A stretch of 33,203 nucleotides of DNA from JBHIBC01 sp046758905 (GCA_046758905.1 JBHIBC010000029.1:1-33203), one strand, 5' to 3'. Positions 24,846-32,954 are shown, numbered from the stretch's first letter. Notes: generated from the letters alone by a model not told the origin. Numbers and translations: made by a program.

Positions 24846-25280
24846 ATGGCGACGTTTGTGGCGAGAGCATCGCGGGTGGAGAGGAGCTGGCTCCTGGTGG
24901 ACGCCGAGGGGGCGACCCTTGGGCGTCTGTCCACCTTCGTGGCGCGCGCCCTCATGGGGAAGCATCGGCCGATCTACACGCCGTTTCTGGACACCGGCGA
25001 CTTCGTCGTGGTGATCAACGCGGAGAAGGTACGCCTGACCGGGCGCAAGCGGGAGAAGAAGCTCTACCGGTGGCACACCGGGTACCCGGGGGGCCTGAAG
25101 GAGGTTCCCGCGGGCAGGATGCTGAGAAAGAGGCCGGCTCGGGTGATCGAATGGGCCGTGCGGGGGATGTTGCCGAAAGGGCCGCTCGGGCGCCGCATGG
25201 CCCGAAAGCTCAAGGTCTACGCGGGGCCGGACCACCCGCACGCGGCCCAGAGTCCCCGCAAGGTGGCCATCCCGGCCTGA
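24846..25280 (+). CDS. rplM: 50S ribosomal protein L13
   Basis: A 144-residue protein of normal L13 length. Recognisable segments are WLLVDAEGATLGRLSTFVA, MGKHRPIYTPFLDTGDFVVV, YRWHTGYPGGLKEV and AVRGMLPKGPLGRRM, then LKVYAGPDHPHAAQ. L13 is an early assembly protein of the large subunit that binds 23S rRNA. A GGGA ribosome site stands about 6 bases before the ATG. It is the first gene of the rplM-rpsI-rpsB-tsf-pyrH-frr series. In Escherichia coli the L13/S9 messenger is autoregulated by L13 binding, so the palindrome at 24808-24823 in this leader deserves attention as a possible equivalent (inference). Confidence 0.98.
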   Translation: MATFVARASRVERSWLLVDAEGATLGRLSTFVARALMGKHRPIYTPFLDTGDFVVVINAEKVRLTGRKREKKLYRWHTGYPGGLKEVPAGRMLRKRPARVIEWAVRGMLPKGPLGRRMARKLKVYAGPDHPHAAQSPRKVAIPA

Positions 25281-25296
25281 CGCCGGCGCGGGAGTG

Positions 25297-25692
25297 ATGG
25301 TGTCATCGACGCAGTACTACGGAACCGGTCGCAGGAAGACCTCGACGGCCCGCGTCTACCTGCGCCCCGGCGGGGGCCAGGTCATCGTCAACCGCCGTCC
25401 GATCGAGTCCTACTTCCACACCGACACCGTGCGCAAGCTGGCCGGCGAGCCGCTCGCGGTGGTGGAGATGCAGGACCGCTTCGACGTCCTGGTGAACGTC
25501 TCCGGCGGGGGGGAGACCGGCCAGGCCGGCGCCATCCGCCACGGCATCGCCAGGGCGCTGGTGCGGTTCGACCCGGGCCTGCGGGCCCGACTGAAGGCGG
25601 CCGGCCTCCTGAGGCGCGACTCGCGCGTCAAGGAGCGCAAGAAGTACGGCCAGCCCGGCGCGCGGGCCAGGTTCCAGTACTCCAAGCGTTGA
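25297..25692 (+). CDS. rpsI: 30S ribosomal protein S9
   Basis: A 131-residue S9 protein with the usual YYGTGRRKTSTARVYLRPG start, a SGGGETGQAGAIRHGIARAL core and the conserved Lys/Arg-rich tail KERKKYGQPGARARFQYSKR, whose last residues contact P-site tRNA. Three starts are possible: GTG 25294, ATG 25297 and GTG 25300. GGGAG (25290-25294) suits the later two best, and I take the ATG. It follows rplM by 16 bases, the standard bacterial L13-S9 pair, and precedes rpsB by about 50 bases, so one long transcript is probable. Confidence 0.97.
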   Translation: MVSSTQYYGTGRRKTSTARVYLRPGGGQVIVNRRPIESYFHTDTVRKLAGEPLAVVEMQDRFDVLVNVSGGGETGQAGAIRHGIARALVRFDPGLRARLKAAGLLRRDSRVKERKKYGQPGARARFQYSKR

Positions 25693-25744
25693 GGGCGGAG
25701 GATCGGGAGCCGCGCAGGGCGGCGGGAGGCACGGGAGGAGGCGT

Positions 25745-26734
25745 TTGGCGGAAATCACGATGAAGGATCTGCTGGAGGCGGGGGTCCACTTCGGCCACCA
25801 GACGAAGCGCTGGAACCCGAAGATGCGCGAGTACATCTTCGGGCAGAGAAACGGCATTTACATTATCAACCTCCAGAAGACCCTCATCAGGTTCCGCGAG
25901 GCGCTCGACTACGTGCGGAGGATCGCGGCGGCGGGCCGGACCGTCCTCTTCGTCGGGACCAAGCGCCAGGCGCAGGAGGCGATCCTCGAGGAGGCGGCGC
26001 GCACCGGGATGCCATCCGTGACCCAGCGCTGGCTCGGGGGGACGCTCACCAACTACCGCACGATCAAGAAGCGGATCGAGCGGCTGCGCTGGCTGGAGGG
26101 CTTCCTGCAGAGCCCGACCGAGGGACGCTACACCAAGAAGGAGCTGCTACGGCTGGAGAAGGAGCGCGTCAAGCTGGCCAAGGTCCTGACCGGGATCAAG
26201 ATGATGGACCGGCTGCCGGACGCCCTGTTCGTCATCGACCCCAAGCGAGAGCACATCGCCGTCCGGGAGGCACGCAAGCTCGAGATCCCGGTCGTGGCCG
26301 TCGTCGACACGAACTGCGACCCCGAGGACATCGACTATCCGATCCCGGGCAACGACGACGCCATCCGGGCGATCAAGCTGTTCGCCACCCGGGTCGGGGA
26401 CGCGATCCTGGAGGGCCGCGGCCTCCACGAGAAGCGCCGGGCGCAGCAGGAGTCGGAGGAGGCGGCCGTGGCCGCCGCGGGTGGGGCGCCCCCCGGGACG
26501 GCCTCCGGCATGCCGCCCCTGAGCGACCCGTCGGCGTCGGCCGCGTCGTCGGAGCCGGCCCGCGCTCCCGGGGGTCGCCGCCCGGCGTCGCGGAAGAGGA
26601 CGCCGGCCCGGCCGTCGGCCGGGGAGGGCTCGGAGGTTGCCTCCGGCCTGGAGGTCGAGGGAGAGCCCAAGGTCGGCGAAGCCGGCGCGGAGGCCAAAGC
26701 CGCGGCGCCGGGAGGCCGGGCCGGAACGGAGTAG
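25745..26734 (+). CDS. rpsB: 30S ribosomal protein S2 with long acidic/Ala-rich tail
   Basis: A 329-residue S2. The TTG start at 25745 yields MAEITMKDLLEAGVHFGHQT, the expected N-terminus, and GGGAGGAGG sits just upstream. The core (about residues 1-230) includes RWNPKMREYIFGQRNGIYII, GTKRQAQEAI, RWLGGTLTNYRTIKKRI and VAVVDTNCDPEDIDYPIPGN. Residues about 232-329 form a low-complexity extension rich in Ala, Ser, Pro, Gly and Glu, roughly 90 residues beyond ordinary S2. Such tails occur in several high-GC lineages and are likely disordered. S2 binds the 30S subunit near the Shine-Dalgarno helix with S1. It precedes tsf, the common order. Confidence 0.97.
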   Translation: MAEITMKDLLEAGVHFGHQTKRWNPKMREYIFGQRNGIYIINLQKTLIRFREALDYVRRIAAAGRTVLFVGTKRQAQEAILEEAARTGMPSVTQRWLGGTLTNYRTIKKRIERLRWLEGFLQSPTEGRYTKKELLRLEKERVKLAKVLTGIKMMDRLPDALFVIDPKREHIAVREARKLEIPVVAVVDTNCDPEDIDYPIPGNDDAIRAIKLFATRVGDAILEGRGLHEKRRAQQESEEAAVAAAGGAPPGTASGMPPLSDPSASAASSEPARAPGGRRPASRKRTPARPSAGEGSEVASGLEVEGEPKVGEAGAEAKAAAPGGRAGTE

Positions 26735-26899
26735 GCCTGCCCGCCCCCGTCCCGTACGGCACACGCACGCACACGCAGAGGGTCCCCGTTGGCCTCCCCG
26801 CGCCGCCGCCCGGGAGGGCGCGGCCGGCGGGCTGCGGCGACGCCTCGGGAAGGGGGACCGGCGATCGGGGCCGGCCGGGGCCGGGAGCGAGGAGGAGTG

Positions 26900-27529
26900 A
26901 TGGAGATCAGTGCGTCACGGGTCAAGGAGCTCCGGGACCGGAGCGGGGCTCCGATGATGGACTGCAAAGCGGCCCTGGTGGAGGCGCGCGGCGATCTGGA
27001 GCGGGCGCACAAGATCCTGCGGCAGAGGGGGCAGGCCACAGCGGCCCGAAGGTCGACGAGAGCGACCAGCGAGGGGGCGGTGGGCTCTTACATCCACGGG
27101 GGTGGCCGGCTGGGCGTCCTGGTGGAGGTGAACTGCGAGAGCGACTTCGTGGCCCGGACGGAGGATTTCAAGACCCTGGTCAAGGACCTGGCGATGCATA
27201 TCGCGGCATCGGAGCCGCGCTTCGTCGACCGCGCCGAGGTGGCCGAGGGAGTCCTGAACGAGGAGCGCGAGATCTATCGCGAGCAGGCGCTCGCCACCGG
27301 CAAGCCGGACGCCGTGGTCGAGAAGATCGTCGCGGGGAAGATGGAGAAGTTCTACCAGGAGTTCTGCCTGATGGAGCAGCCGTTCGTGCGCGACCCCAAC
27401 CTCACGGTGCGCGACCTCATCCATTCCGTCATCGCGCGGGTCGGAGAGAACGTGCGGGTCCGGCGGTTCGCGCGGTTCGTGCTCGGGCGGAACGAGGCAG
27501 GGCGGGGGACCGGCAACACGTCACGGTGA
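26900..27529 (+). CDS. tsf: Elongation factor Ts (short form)
   Basis: A 209-residue nucleotide exchange factor for EF-Tu. MEISASRVKELRDRSGAPMM and DCKAALVEARGDLERA make the N-terminal UBA-like domain. ILRQRGQATA is the linker, and EVNCESDFVARTEDF is the conserved core that contacts EF-Tu, matching the T-D-F-V-A-R type motif. Its length resembles the short, single-core EF-Ts of Thermus rather than the 283-residue Escherichia coli protein. GGAGGAG directly precedes the ATG, and an open frame further upstream lacks conserved sequence, so 26900 is the start. A 165-base gap without obvious signals separates it from rpsB. Confidence 0.96.
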   Translation: MEISASRVKELRDRSGAPMMDCKAALVEARGDLERAHKILRQRGQATAARRSTRATSEGAVGSYIHGGGRLGVLVEVNCESDFVARTEDFKTLVKDLAMHIAASEPRFVDRAEVAEGVLNEEREIYREQALATGKPDAVVEKIVAGKMEKFYQEFCLMEQPFVRDPNLTVRDLIHSVIARVGENVRVRRFARFVLGRNEAGRGTGNTSR

Positions 27530-27554
27530 GGAGGCCAGCGGCGGGGGAGCTGAG

Positions 27555-28274
27555 GTGGCCAGGCAACCGAAGTACCGCCGGATCCTGCTGAAGCTGTCTG
27601 GCGAGGCCCTCATGGGATCCCGGCCGTTCGGGCTCGACCCGGACGTCGTGGGAAGGATCGCCGGCGATATCCGGGGGGTGCACGACCTCGGGGTACAGAT
27701 CGCCACCGTGATCGGCGGGGGCAACATCTACCGTGGCCTGGCCGCCGAGCGCCACGGGTTCGACCGGGTGACCGGCGACAACATGGGGATGCTGGCCACG
27801 GTCATCAATTCGCTGGCCGCCCAGAACGCCCTCGAGTCGCTCGGGATCGACACTCGGGTCCTCTCCGCCATCGAGATCCGCCAGATCGCCGAGCCGTACA
27901 TCCGCAGGCGGGCCATCCGCCACCTCGAGAAGGGGCGGGTCGTGATCATCGCCGCCGGCACCGGCAACCCCTTCTTCACGACCGACAGCGCGGCCGCCCT
28001 GCGGGCGATGGAGATCAAGGCGGACGTGATCCTCAAGGCCACGCGGGTGGACGGGGTCTACTCCGATGACCCCGAGGTGGTGCCCCAGGCGCGCCGCTTC
28101 GAGCGGATCTCCTACCGCGAGGTGCTCGACCGGGGGCTGAGGGTGATGGATTCGACCGCCGTTCAGATGTGCCGGGAGAATCACATGCCGATCGTGATCT
28201 TCAATCTCACCGTGCCCGGCAACATCAGGAGGGTGGTGATGGGAGACAGGATCGGCTCTCTCGTCGGGGAGTGA
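27555..28274 (+). CDS. pyrH: Uridylate kinase (UMP kinase)
   Basis: A 239-residue hexameric UMP kinase of the amino-acid-kinase family, making UDP from UMP and ATP for RNA, DNA and nucleotide-sugar supply. YRRILLKLSGEALMG, VIGGGNIYRGL, GFDRVTGDNMGMLAT, VIIAAGTGNPFFTTDSAAAL and ATRVDGVYSDDP are all diagnostic. The GTG start follows TGAG about 25 bases after tsf. It has the usual position between tsf and frr, with the frr ATG only 3 bases after its stop, so expression is joined to ribosome recycling. Confidence 0.97.
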   Translation: MARQPKYRRILLKLSGEALMGSRPFGLDPDVVGRIAGDIRGVHDLGVQIATVIGGGNIYRGLAAERHGFDRVTGDNMGMLATVINSLAAQNALESLGIDTRVLSAIEIRQIAEPYIRRRAIRHLEKGRVVIIAAGTGNPFFTTDSAAALRAMEIKADVILKATRVDGVYSDDPEVVPQARRFERISYREVLDRGLRVMDSTAVQMCRENHMPIVIFNLTVPGNIRRVVMGDRIGSLVGE

Positions 28275-28277
28275 GCG

Positions 28278-28838
28278 ATGCCGATCAAGCGGATCCTGAG
28301 CGAGGCGGAGAGGAAGATGGACGACACGGTCGAGCACACGCGCAGGGAGCTGGCGGCGATCCGCACCGGGCGCGCCTCCCTGGCGATCCTCGACGGCATC
28401 ACGGTCGAGTACTACGGCGCCCCGACGCCCTTGCAGCAGGTGTGCTCCCTGAGCATACCGGAGGCGACCCTGATCGTGGCGCAGCCCTGGGACGCGACGC
28501 TGATCAAGGCGATCGAGAAGGCGATCCTCGCCTCGGGGCTCGGGCTCAACCCGTCCAACGACGGCAAGGTCGTGCGCATCCCCATCCCGCCCCTGACCGA
28601 GGAGCGGCGCAGGCAGCTGGCCAGGAGGGTGCACGAGATCGCCGAACAGGGCCGCACCGCGGTCCGGCTGGAGCGGCGCGCAGCCAAGGAGGCCCTCAAG
28701 AAGCTCCTCAAGGACAAGGCGGTCTCCGAGGACGACGAGAGGCGGGCTCTCGACCAGGTCCAGGAGGCCACCGACCGGCACGTCGAGCGGATCGACGGGC
28801 TGTCGAAGGCCAAGGATGAGGAGATCCTGAAGGTCTGA
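28278..28838 (+). CDS. frr: Ribosome recycling factor
   Basis: A 186-residue RRF of normal length, which with EF-G splits post-termination ribosomes. Domain I is the long three-helix bundle, seen in ERKMDDTVEHTRRELAAIRT, GRASLAILDGITVEYYG and the C-terminal helices with KKLLKDKAVSEDDERRALDQ. Domain II comprises the LQQVCSLSIPEATLIVAQPWD and IPIPPLTEERRRQL region (quoted in parts). It starts 3 bases after the pyrH stop. A gap of 36 bases separates it from ispD; no promoter is visible there, so read-through into the isoprenoid genes is plausible. Confidence 0.97.
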   Translation: MPIKRILSEAERKMDDTVEHTRRELAAIRTGRASLAILDGITVEYYGAPTPLQQVCSLSIPEATLIVAQPWDATLIKAIEKAILASGLGLNPSNDGKVVRIPIPPLTEERRRQLARRVHEIAEQGRTAVRLERRAAKEALKKLLKDKAVSEDDERRALDQVQEATDRHVERIDGLSKAKDEEILKV

Positions 28839-28874
28839 GCCGGCGTCGTCCCGCCCGCGAGGGTCCCGGGAACC

Positions 28875-29579
28875 ATGACCGTTGCCGCCCTCATCGTCGC
28901 CGCCGGGCGCGGGACGCGGTTCGGAGCGCCGTTCCCCAAGGCGCACCTGTCGCTCGCCGGCTGCCCGATCCTGGCCCGCGCCGTCGCCGCCTTCGCCGAT
29001 CACCCCCGCATCGATCGGGTGGTGGCGGTGGTCCCCGACACGGCCCGATCGCGGCAGTTCCTCCGGCCGAGCGACCGCGACCGGGTCCTCCTGGTGCGCG
29101 GCGGCGCCGAGAGGGGCGAGTCGGTTCGCCACGGACTCGAGGCGCTGGCGGACGCCTCCGTCGTCCTGGTGCACGATGCCGCCCGGCCGCTGGTGCCCCC
29201 CGAGCTCATCGACGCCGTCCTCGAGGCGACCCTGCGATCCGGAGCGGCGGTTCCGGCGATCCCGGTCCCCGACACCGTGAAGCGCGCCAGCGCGGAGGGC
29301 GCCGTGGCGGCGACCGTGCCGCGCGAGGGCCTGGTGCTGGCGCAGACGCCACAGGGGTTCCGCGTGTCCCTGCTGTGCGCCGCCTACGAGCGCGCGGCCC
29401 GGGACGGCTTCGAGGGGACGGACGACGCCAGCGTGGTGGAGCACTCCGGCGGCGCGGTGACCCTCGTCGAGGGCGACCCGCGCAACTTCAAGATCACCAC
29501 GCGGGACGACCTGGCCCTGGCCGAGGCGATCCTGGCTGCGCGCCCGCGCCGCGGCGGAGCGGAGCCTGAGGGTGGCTGA
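28875..29579 (+). CDS. ispD: 2-C-methyl-D-erythritol 4-phosphate cytidylyltransferase
   Basis: A 234-residue enzyme of the non-mevalonate isoprenoid pathway, forming CDP-ME from CTP and MEP. The nucleotide-binding loop is LIVAAGRGTRFGAPFPKAHL, VHDAARPLVP carries the catalytic-site residues, and AQTPQGFR and NFKITTRDDLALAEAI complete the family pattern. The usual PKQ reads PKA here, a modest change. The frame overlaps the GTG start of ispF by 8 bases, consistent with the common ispD-ispF pair. Its product leads to undecaprenyl phosphate, the lipid carrier used by the polysaccharide genes at the start of the window. Confidence 0.95.
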   Translation: MTVAALIVAAGRGTRFGAPFPKAHLSLAGCPILARAVAAFADHPRIDRVVAVVPDTARSRQFLRPSDRDRVLLVRGGAERGESVRHGLEALADASVVLVHDAARPLVPPELIDAVLEATLRSGAAVPAIPVPDTVKRASAEGAVAATVPREGLVLAQTPQGFRVSLLCAAYERAARDGFEGTDDASVVEHSGGAVTLVEGDPRNFKITTRDDLALAEAILAARPRRGGAEPEGG

Positions 29580-30174
29580 GCGGCGTGGGGCGCGCGCCGG
29601 CGCCTCCCCGGCGCGGGCGCCCGTCCTGAGGGTCGGGTGCGGCGTGGACGTCCACCCGCTGGCGGCGGGGCGCCGCCTGGTGCTGGGCGGCGTGGAGATC
29701 CCCCACGAGCGGGGCCTCCTCGGCCATTCCGACGCCGACGCACTGTCGCACGCCATCTGCGATGCGCTGCTCGGTGCTCTGGGGCTGCCCGACATGGGCG
29801 TTCGCTTCCCCGACACCGACGAATCGCTGCGGGATCGATCGAGCCTCCTCTTCCTCGAGGAGGTGGGACGCGAGGTGCGACGGCACGGCTACGCCCTGCT
29901 GAACCTGGACACGACCGTCCTGGCCGAATCGCCCCGCCTGCAGCCGCACCTGCCGGGGATGCGCGAGCGGATCGCGTCCGCCCTCGGCTGCCCCGTCGAG
30001 GCCGTGGGGATCAAGGCGAAGCGCTTCGAGGGCGTCGGGGCCATCGGCCGGAGGGAGGGGGTGATGGCGCAGGCGGTCGTGCTGCTGGGCCGCTCTCCGG
30101 CGCGCGCGGTCGCCGCTTCCCGCCCCGGCCGCGTCGCGGCGCGCGCCCGCCGCACGGCGCGGAGGCGGCGGTGA
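29572..30174 (+). CDS. ispF: 2-C-methyl-D-erythritol 2,4-cyclodiphosphate synthase
   Basis: A 200-residue enzyme converting CDP-ME 2-phosphate to MEcPP. The core, about residues 20-175, has the metal ligands in VGCGVDVHPL (Asp and His) and LLGHSDADALSHAICDALLG (His). It also has PDMGVRFPDTD and the CDP-binding end KAKRFEGVGAIGRREGVMAQ. IspF is usually near 157 residues. Here about 20 extra residues precede the core and an Arg/Ala-rich tail of about 25 follows, ending ARRTARRRR. A start later in the frame is possible. Its stop overlaps the GTG start of gltX (30171-30174). Confidence 0.94.
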   Translation: MAERRGARAGASPARAPVLRVGCGVDVHPLAAGRRLVLGGVEIPHERGLLGHSDADALSHAICDALLGALGLPDMGVRFPDTDESLRDRSSLLFLEEVGREVRRHGYALLNLDTTVLAESPRLQPHLPGMRERIASALGCPVEAVGIKAKRFEGVGAIGRREGVMAQAVVLLGRSPARAVAASRPGRVAARARRTARRRR

Positions 30175-31707
30175 GCGCCCCGCGGGCGCGCTTCGCCCCT
30201 TCCCCGACCGGCGAGCTGCACGTCGGCAACGCGCGCACCGCGCTGTTCAACTGGCTGTTCGCGCGCTCGCGCGGCGGCGTGCTCATCCTCCGGATCGAGG
30301 ACACGGACGCGGCGCGTTCGTCGCCCGAGCACGAGGCCCGTCTCCTCGAGGACCTGCGCTGGCTCGGGCTGGGCTGGGACGAGGGGCCCGACGAGGGAGG
30401 CGGGCACGGACCGTACCGCCAGTCGGAGCGAGTCGGCCTCCACCGCGACAGGGCCGAGAGGCTCGTCGAGACCGGGTACGCCTACCCGTGTTTCTGCCCG
30501 CTCGAGCTGCTGGAGAGGGAGCGGGTGCGGCAGCGCGAGGAGGGTCGGGTCTCCGTCTACTCCGGGCGCTGCCGGCGGATCCCCCGCCAGGATGCGGCGG
30601 ATCGCCCCCCGCCGGGGCCCGCCGCGCACCCCCGCGACCGGGCCGCCCCGCTTCGACGTGGCGGCGGCCGAGGCGGTGGCCGAGGCGGTGGAGTTCGTCG
30701 ATCGGGTCCACGGGCCGGTGCGCTTCCCGCTGTCGCAGATCGGCGATTTCGTGATCCTGCGGCGGGACGGCCGCCCGTCGTACAACTTCGCCGTGGTGGT
30801 CGACGATCTGCTGATGGAGATCACCCACGTCATCCGCGGCGACGATCACCTGTCGAATACCCCCCGGCAGATCCTGCTTCACAGGGCGCTCGGCGCCTCG
30901 ACGCTGCCCGAGTTCGCGCACCTGCCGCTGATCGCGGCCCCGGGCGGCGCGCCCCTGAGCAAGCGGGAGGGACCGGCCTCGATCGCCCGGTACCGCGAGC
31001 GCGGCTACCCGCCGGAGGCCCTGCTCAACGCCCTGGCCCTGCTCGGCTGGTCGCCCCCCGGCGGTCAGGAGCTTCTGACCCCCGAGGAGCTGGTCGCGAT
31101 GTTCGATCTCGACCGGGTGTCGAGCTCGCCGGCCACCTTCGATCAGCAGAAGCTGGACGCGCTGGCGACGCGGCACATGGCGCGCCTGCCCGAGGGGAGG
31201 CTCGCCGCGCTCGCCGCGGAGCAGCTCGCTCGGGCGGGGCTCCTGCCGGACCCGATCCCGCCCGTAACGTGGGAGTGGGTGGGCCGGCTCGCGCGGCTGT
31301 TCTCGGAGAGGCTTCCCAACATGGGGGCTCTCGTGGAGGAAGCGTCCTTCCTGTTCGACTTCGACGCGGGCAGGTGCCTGGCCGAGGCCGCGGTGCGGGA
31401 GACCCTCACCGCTCAGCCGTCGAGGGCGGTCATCGAGTCCCTGGTCGAGAGGATCGGCGAGGGGCCGCTGACCGCCCCGCGCTTTCTGACCATCGCCGAG
31501 GAGGTGAGGCGGGAGACCGGGGCTAAGGGGCGCGAGCTGTTCCACCCGATCCGCGTGGCGTTGACCGGGGCGACCTCGGGCCCCGAGCTGGTGAGGCTCC
31601 TCCCCGTCATCGACTCCGCCCGCGCGCTCCCGCTTCCGCGTCCGGTCGCGTCCTGCGTGGAGCGCGCGCGGGCGCTGCTCGAGGCCACAGGAGGCGACCG
31701 CCGGTGA
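30171..31707 (+). pseudogene. gltX: Glutamyl-tRNA synthetase, interrupted by a +1 frameshift
   Basis: The first part (30171 to about 30600) encodes the GluRS N-terminus: RFAPSPTGELHVGNARTALF (HIGH motif as HVGN), LILRIEDTDAARSSPEHE, and zinc-ligand-like CFC and YSGRC. From about 30600-30640 the homology moves to the next frame, which continues with VEFVDRVHGPVRFPLSQIGD, YNFAVVVDDLLMEITHVIRG and PLSKREGPASIARY (KMSKS motif) to the stop at 31707. The span is 1537 bases, one more than a multiple of three, so one extra base explains it. A run of six C at 30605-30610 or five C at 30629-30633 is the likely site. GluRS is normally essential, so a sequencing or assembly error is most likely. A real mutation with a second gltX elsewhere is the alternative. 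Confidence 0.88.
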
Positions 31708-32498
31708 GCGACACGGTCTTCGGGGTCCATCCGGTGCTCGAGGCGTTGCGCCCGCCCGGCCGACGGGTCAGCAAGGTCCTGATCGCGGCCAACCGGCGCG
31801 ACGCCAGGGTCGCCGCGGTGATCGGGGCGGCCCGGCGGGCCGGAGTAGCGGTGCTGAGGCGACCGGCGAGGTCCTTGGACCGGCTGTGCGCGGGCGGGCG
31901 CCACCAGGGTGTCGTGGCCCTGGTCGCTCGGGCGGAGTATGCCGAGCCGGGGCAGGTGGTGGAGGCGGCCGCGACTCCCCCGCTGTTCATGGTGCTGGGC
32001 GGGGTGGAGGACCCCCGCAACCTGGGCGCCGTCATCCGGTCGGCCGCCGCGGCCGGAGCCGACGGCATCTTCCTGCCCTCGCACGGCGTCCCCGGTCTGA
32101 CCGGGGTCTGTGTCAAGGCCTCGGCAGGGGCCGTGGACAGGGTACCGATCGCCCGGGTCGGGAACCTGGTCTCGTTCCTCAATGAGTTGAAGGGCAAGGG
32201 GATTCGGGTCGTGGGCCTGGACCCCCGAGGGGGCGCTAGGTGGAGCGATCTCGACCTGACGGGACCCCTGGCGATCGTCGCCGGGGGTGAGGGGAGGGGT
32301 CTCAGGAGGCTGGCCAGGGAGACCTGCGACGCGCTCCTGCGGATCCCGCTCCGCCGGGGGATCGAGTCGCTCAACCTTTCGGTGGCGGCGGCGGTGGTCC
32401 TGTTCGAGGCGGTCCGGCAGCGCTCCGGCCGGCTCGGGGCCGGCGGGCCCGCGAGCCTCCCGAGCCCGGGGGACGCCTCGCCCGAGGCCGCGGGGTAA
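31704..32498 (+). CDS. rlmB: TrmH/RlmB-family rRNA 2'-O-methyltransferase
   Basis: A 264-residue SPOUT methyltransferase. The N-terminal substrate-binding domain starts DTVFGVHPVLEALRPPGRRV and includes GRHQGVVALV. The knotted SAM-binding domain has motif 1 GVEDPRNLGAVIRSA (catalytic Arg and Asn), motif 2 IVAGGEGRGLRRL and motif 3 IPLRRGIESLNLSVAAAVVL. RlmB methylates the ribose of a conserved guanosine in 23S rRNA (G2251 in Escherichia coli); other TrmH-family targets cannot be excluded. The GTG start overlaps the gltX stop. The C-terminal 25 residues are Gly/Ala/Pro-rich and not conserved. It is the last protein gene before the tRNA cluster. Confidence 0.93.
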   Translation: MSDTVFGVHPVLEALRPPGRRVSKVLIAANRRDARVAAVIGAARRAGVAVLRRPARSLDRLCAGGRHQGVVALVARAEYAEPGQVVEAAATPPLFMVLGGVEDPRNLGAVIRSAAAAGADGIFLPSHGVPGLTGVCVKASAGAVDRVPIARVGNLVSFLNELKGKGIRVVGLDPRGGARWSDLDLTGPLAIVAGGEGRGLRRLARETCDALLRIPLRRGIESLNLSVAAAVVLFEAVRQRSGRLGAGGPASLPSPGDASPEAAG

Positions 32499-32516
32499 TT
32501 TTCCCTCCCCGGGGTG

Positions 32517-32545
32517 TTGCAGTATCTCCTGCTGTATGTTAGCAT
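32517..32545 (+). promoter_or_regulatory. Possible promoter for the tRNA-tuf unit
   Basis: TTGCAG (32517-32522), 17 bases, TAGCAT (32540-32545) would start a transcript about 8 bases before tRNA-Thr. Both boxes are weak matches, but the stretch 32500-32550 is unusually AT-rich for this window. Confidence 0.35.
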
Positions 32546-32559
32546 CCGGCGTTTGCCAA

Positions 32560-32635
32560 GCTGGCGTAGCTCAGCGGGTAGAGCAGCTGATTTGTAATCA
32601 GCGGGTCGGGGGTTCAAATCCCTTCGCCAGCTCCA
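32560..32635 (+). tRNA. tRNA-Thr (anticodon TGT)
   Basis: Acceptor arms GCTGGCG (32560-32566) and CGCCAGC (32625-32631) pair perfectly; discriminator T then encoded CCA (32633-32635). The D-arm has TAGCTCAGCGGGTAGAGCA, the anticodon stem GCTGA/TCAGC holds loop TTTGTAA with anticodon TGT, and the T-loop is GGTTCAAATCC. It reads ACA, and with wobble ACG/ACU. Confidence 0.97.
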
Positions 32636-32660
32636 CTCCCGCCGGGTCGCTGGCGTTTTT
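32625..32660 (+). terminator. Hairpin plus T5 using the tRNA acceptor strand
   Basis: GCTGGCG (32649-32655) repeats the tRNA-Thr 5' acceptor strand and is complementary to its 3' strand CGCCAGC (32625-32631). A TTTTT run follows at 32656-32660. The alternative 7-bp hairpin (17-base loop) resembles an intrinsic terminator and would compete with tRNA folding; a shorter CGCC/GGCG stem is also possible. Confidence 0.4.
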
Positions 32661-32695
32661 GTGTGTCGCGGGCAGCGTCGGGGACGGGGGCAACC

Positions 32696-32780
32696 GGGGA
32701 GATTCCCGAGTGGTCAAAGGGAGCAGACTGTAAATCTGCCGCCGATGGCTTCGGAGGTTCGAATCCTCCTCTCCCCACCA
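32696..32780 (+). tRNA. tRNA-Tyr (anticodon GTA)
   Basis: Acceptor GGGGAGA (32696-32702) pairs with TCTCCCC (32770-32776), discriminator A and encoded CCA. Anticodon loop CTGTAAA gives GTA. A long variable arm (around CCGATGGCTTCGG) marks a class II tRNA, as expected for bacterial tRNA-Tyr. 85 bases including CCA. Confidence 0.97.
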
Positions 32781-32864
32781 CCGCGGGAGATGTGTCGGGG
32801 CCGCCGGCTGAGGCGAGGCGCCGCCGTGCGCGGCGGATCTTCGCCCCAGCCGGTCGCGGTTGGC

Positions 32865-32939
32865 GCGGGAGTAGCTCAGGGGTAGAGCATCAGCCTTCCA
32901 AGCTGAGGGTCGCGGGTTCGAATCCCGTTTCCCGCTCCA
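32865..32939 (+). tRNA. tRNA-Gly (anticodon TCC)
   Basis: Acceptor GCGGGAG (32865-32871) pairs with TTCCCGC (32929-32935, one G-T), discriminator T and encoded CCA. Anticodon stem TCAGC/GCTGA with loop CTTCCAA gives TCC (GGA/GGG codons). T-arm GGTTCGAATCC is canonical. Confidence 0.97.
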
Positions 32940-32954
32940 AAGGCACTTTCCCGG

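Noticed and set aside
26762..26777. Short CACGCA-like repeats between rpsB and tsf
   Set aside because: Only a few degenerate copies; no array or known element.
26789..26899. In-frame upstream extension of EF-Ts
   Set aside because: It is Arg/Gly-rich and unlike any EF-Ts N-terminus; the ATG at 26900 has GGAGGAG directly upstream and gives the standard start.
27429..29816. Long open frame on the minus strand (about 795 codons), and similar ones at 10616-13132 and 4363-6375
   Set aside because: They lie opposite well-recognised genes, have Arg/Pro/Gly/Gln/His-rich composition without motifs, and are expected by chance in GC-rich DNA.
32474..32510. Hairpin GCCTC/GAGGC plus AATTTT at the end of rlmB as terminator
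   Set aside because: The stem lies inside the gene about 8 bases from a run of only four T; too weak to call.
32560..32660. Possible integration (att) site at tRNA-Thr
   Set aside because: The repeated 7 bases copy the 5' acceptor arm, not the 3' end usually duplicated by integrases, and no integrase or foreign genes are near.
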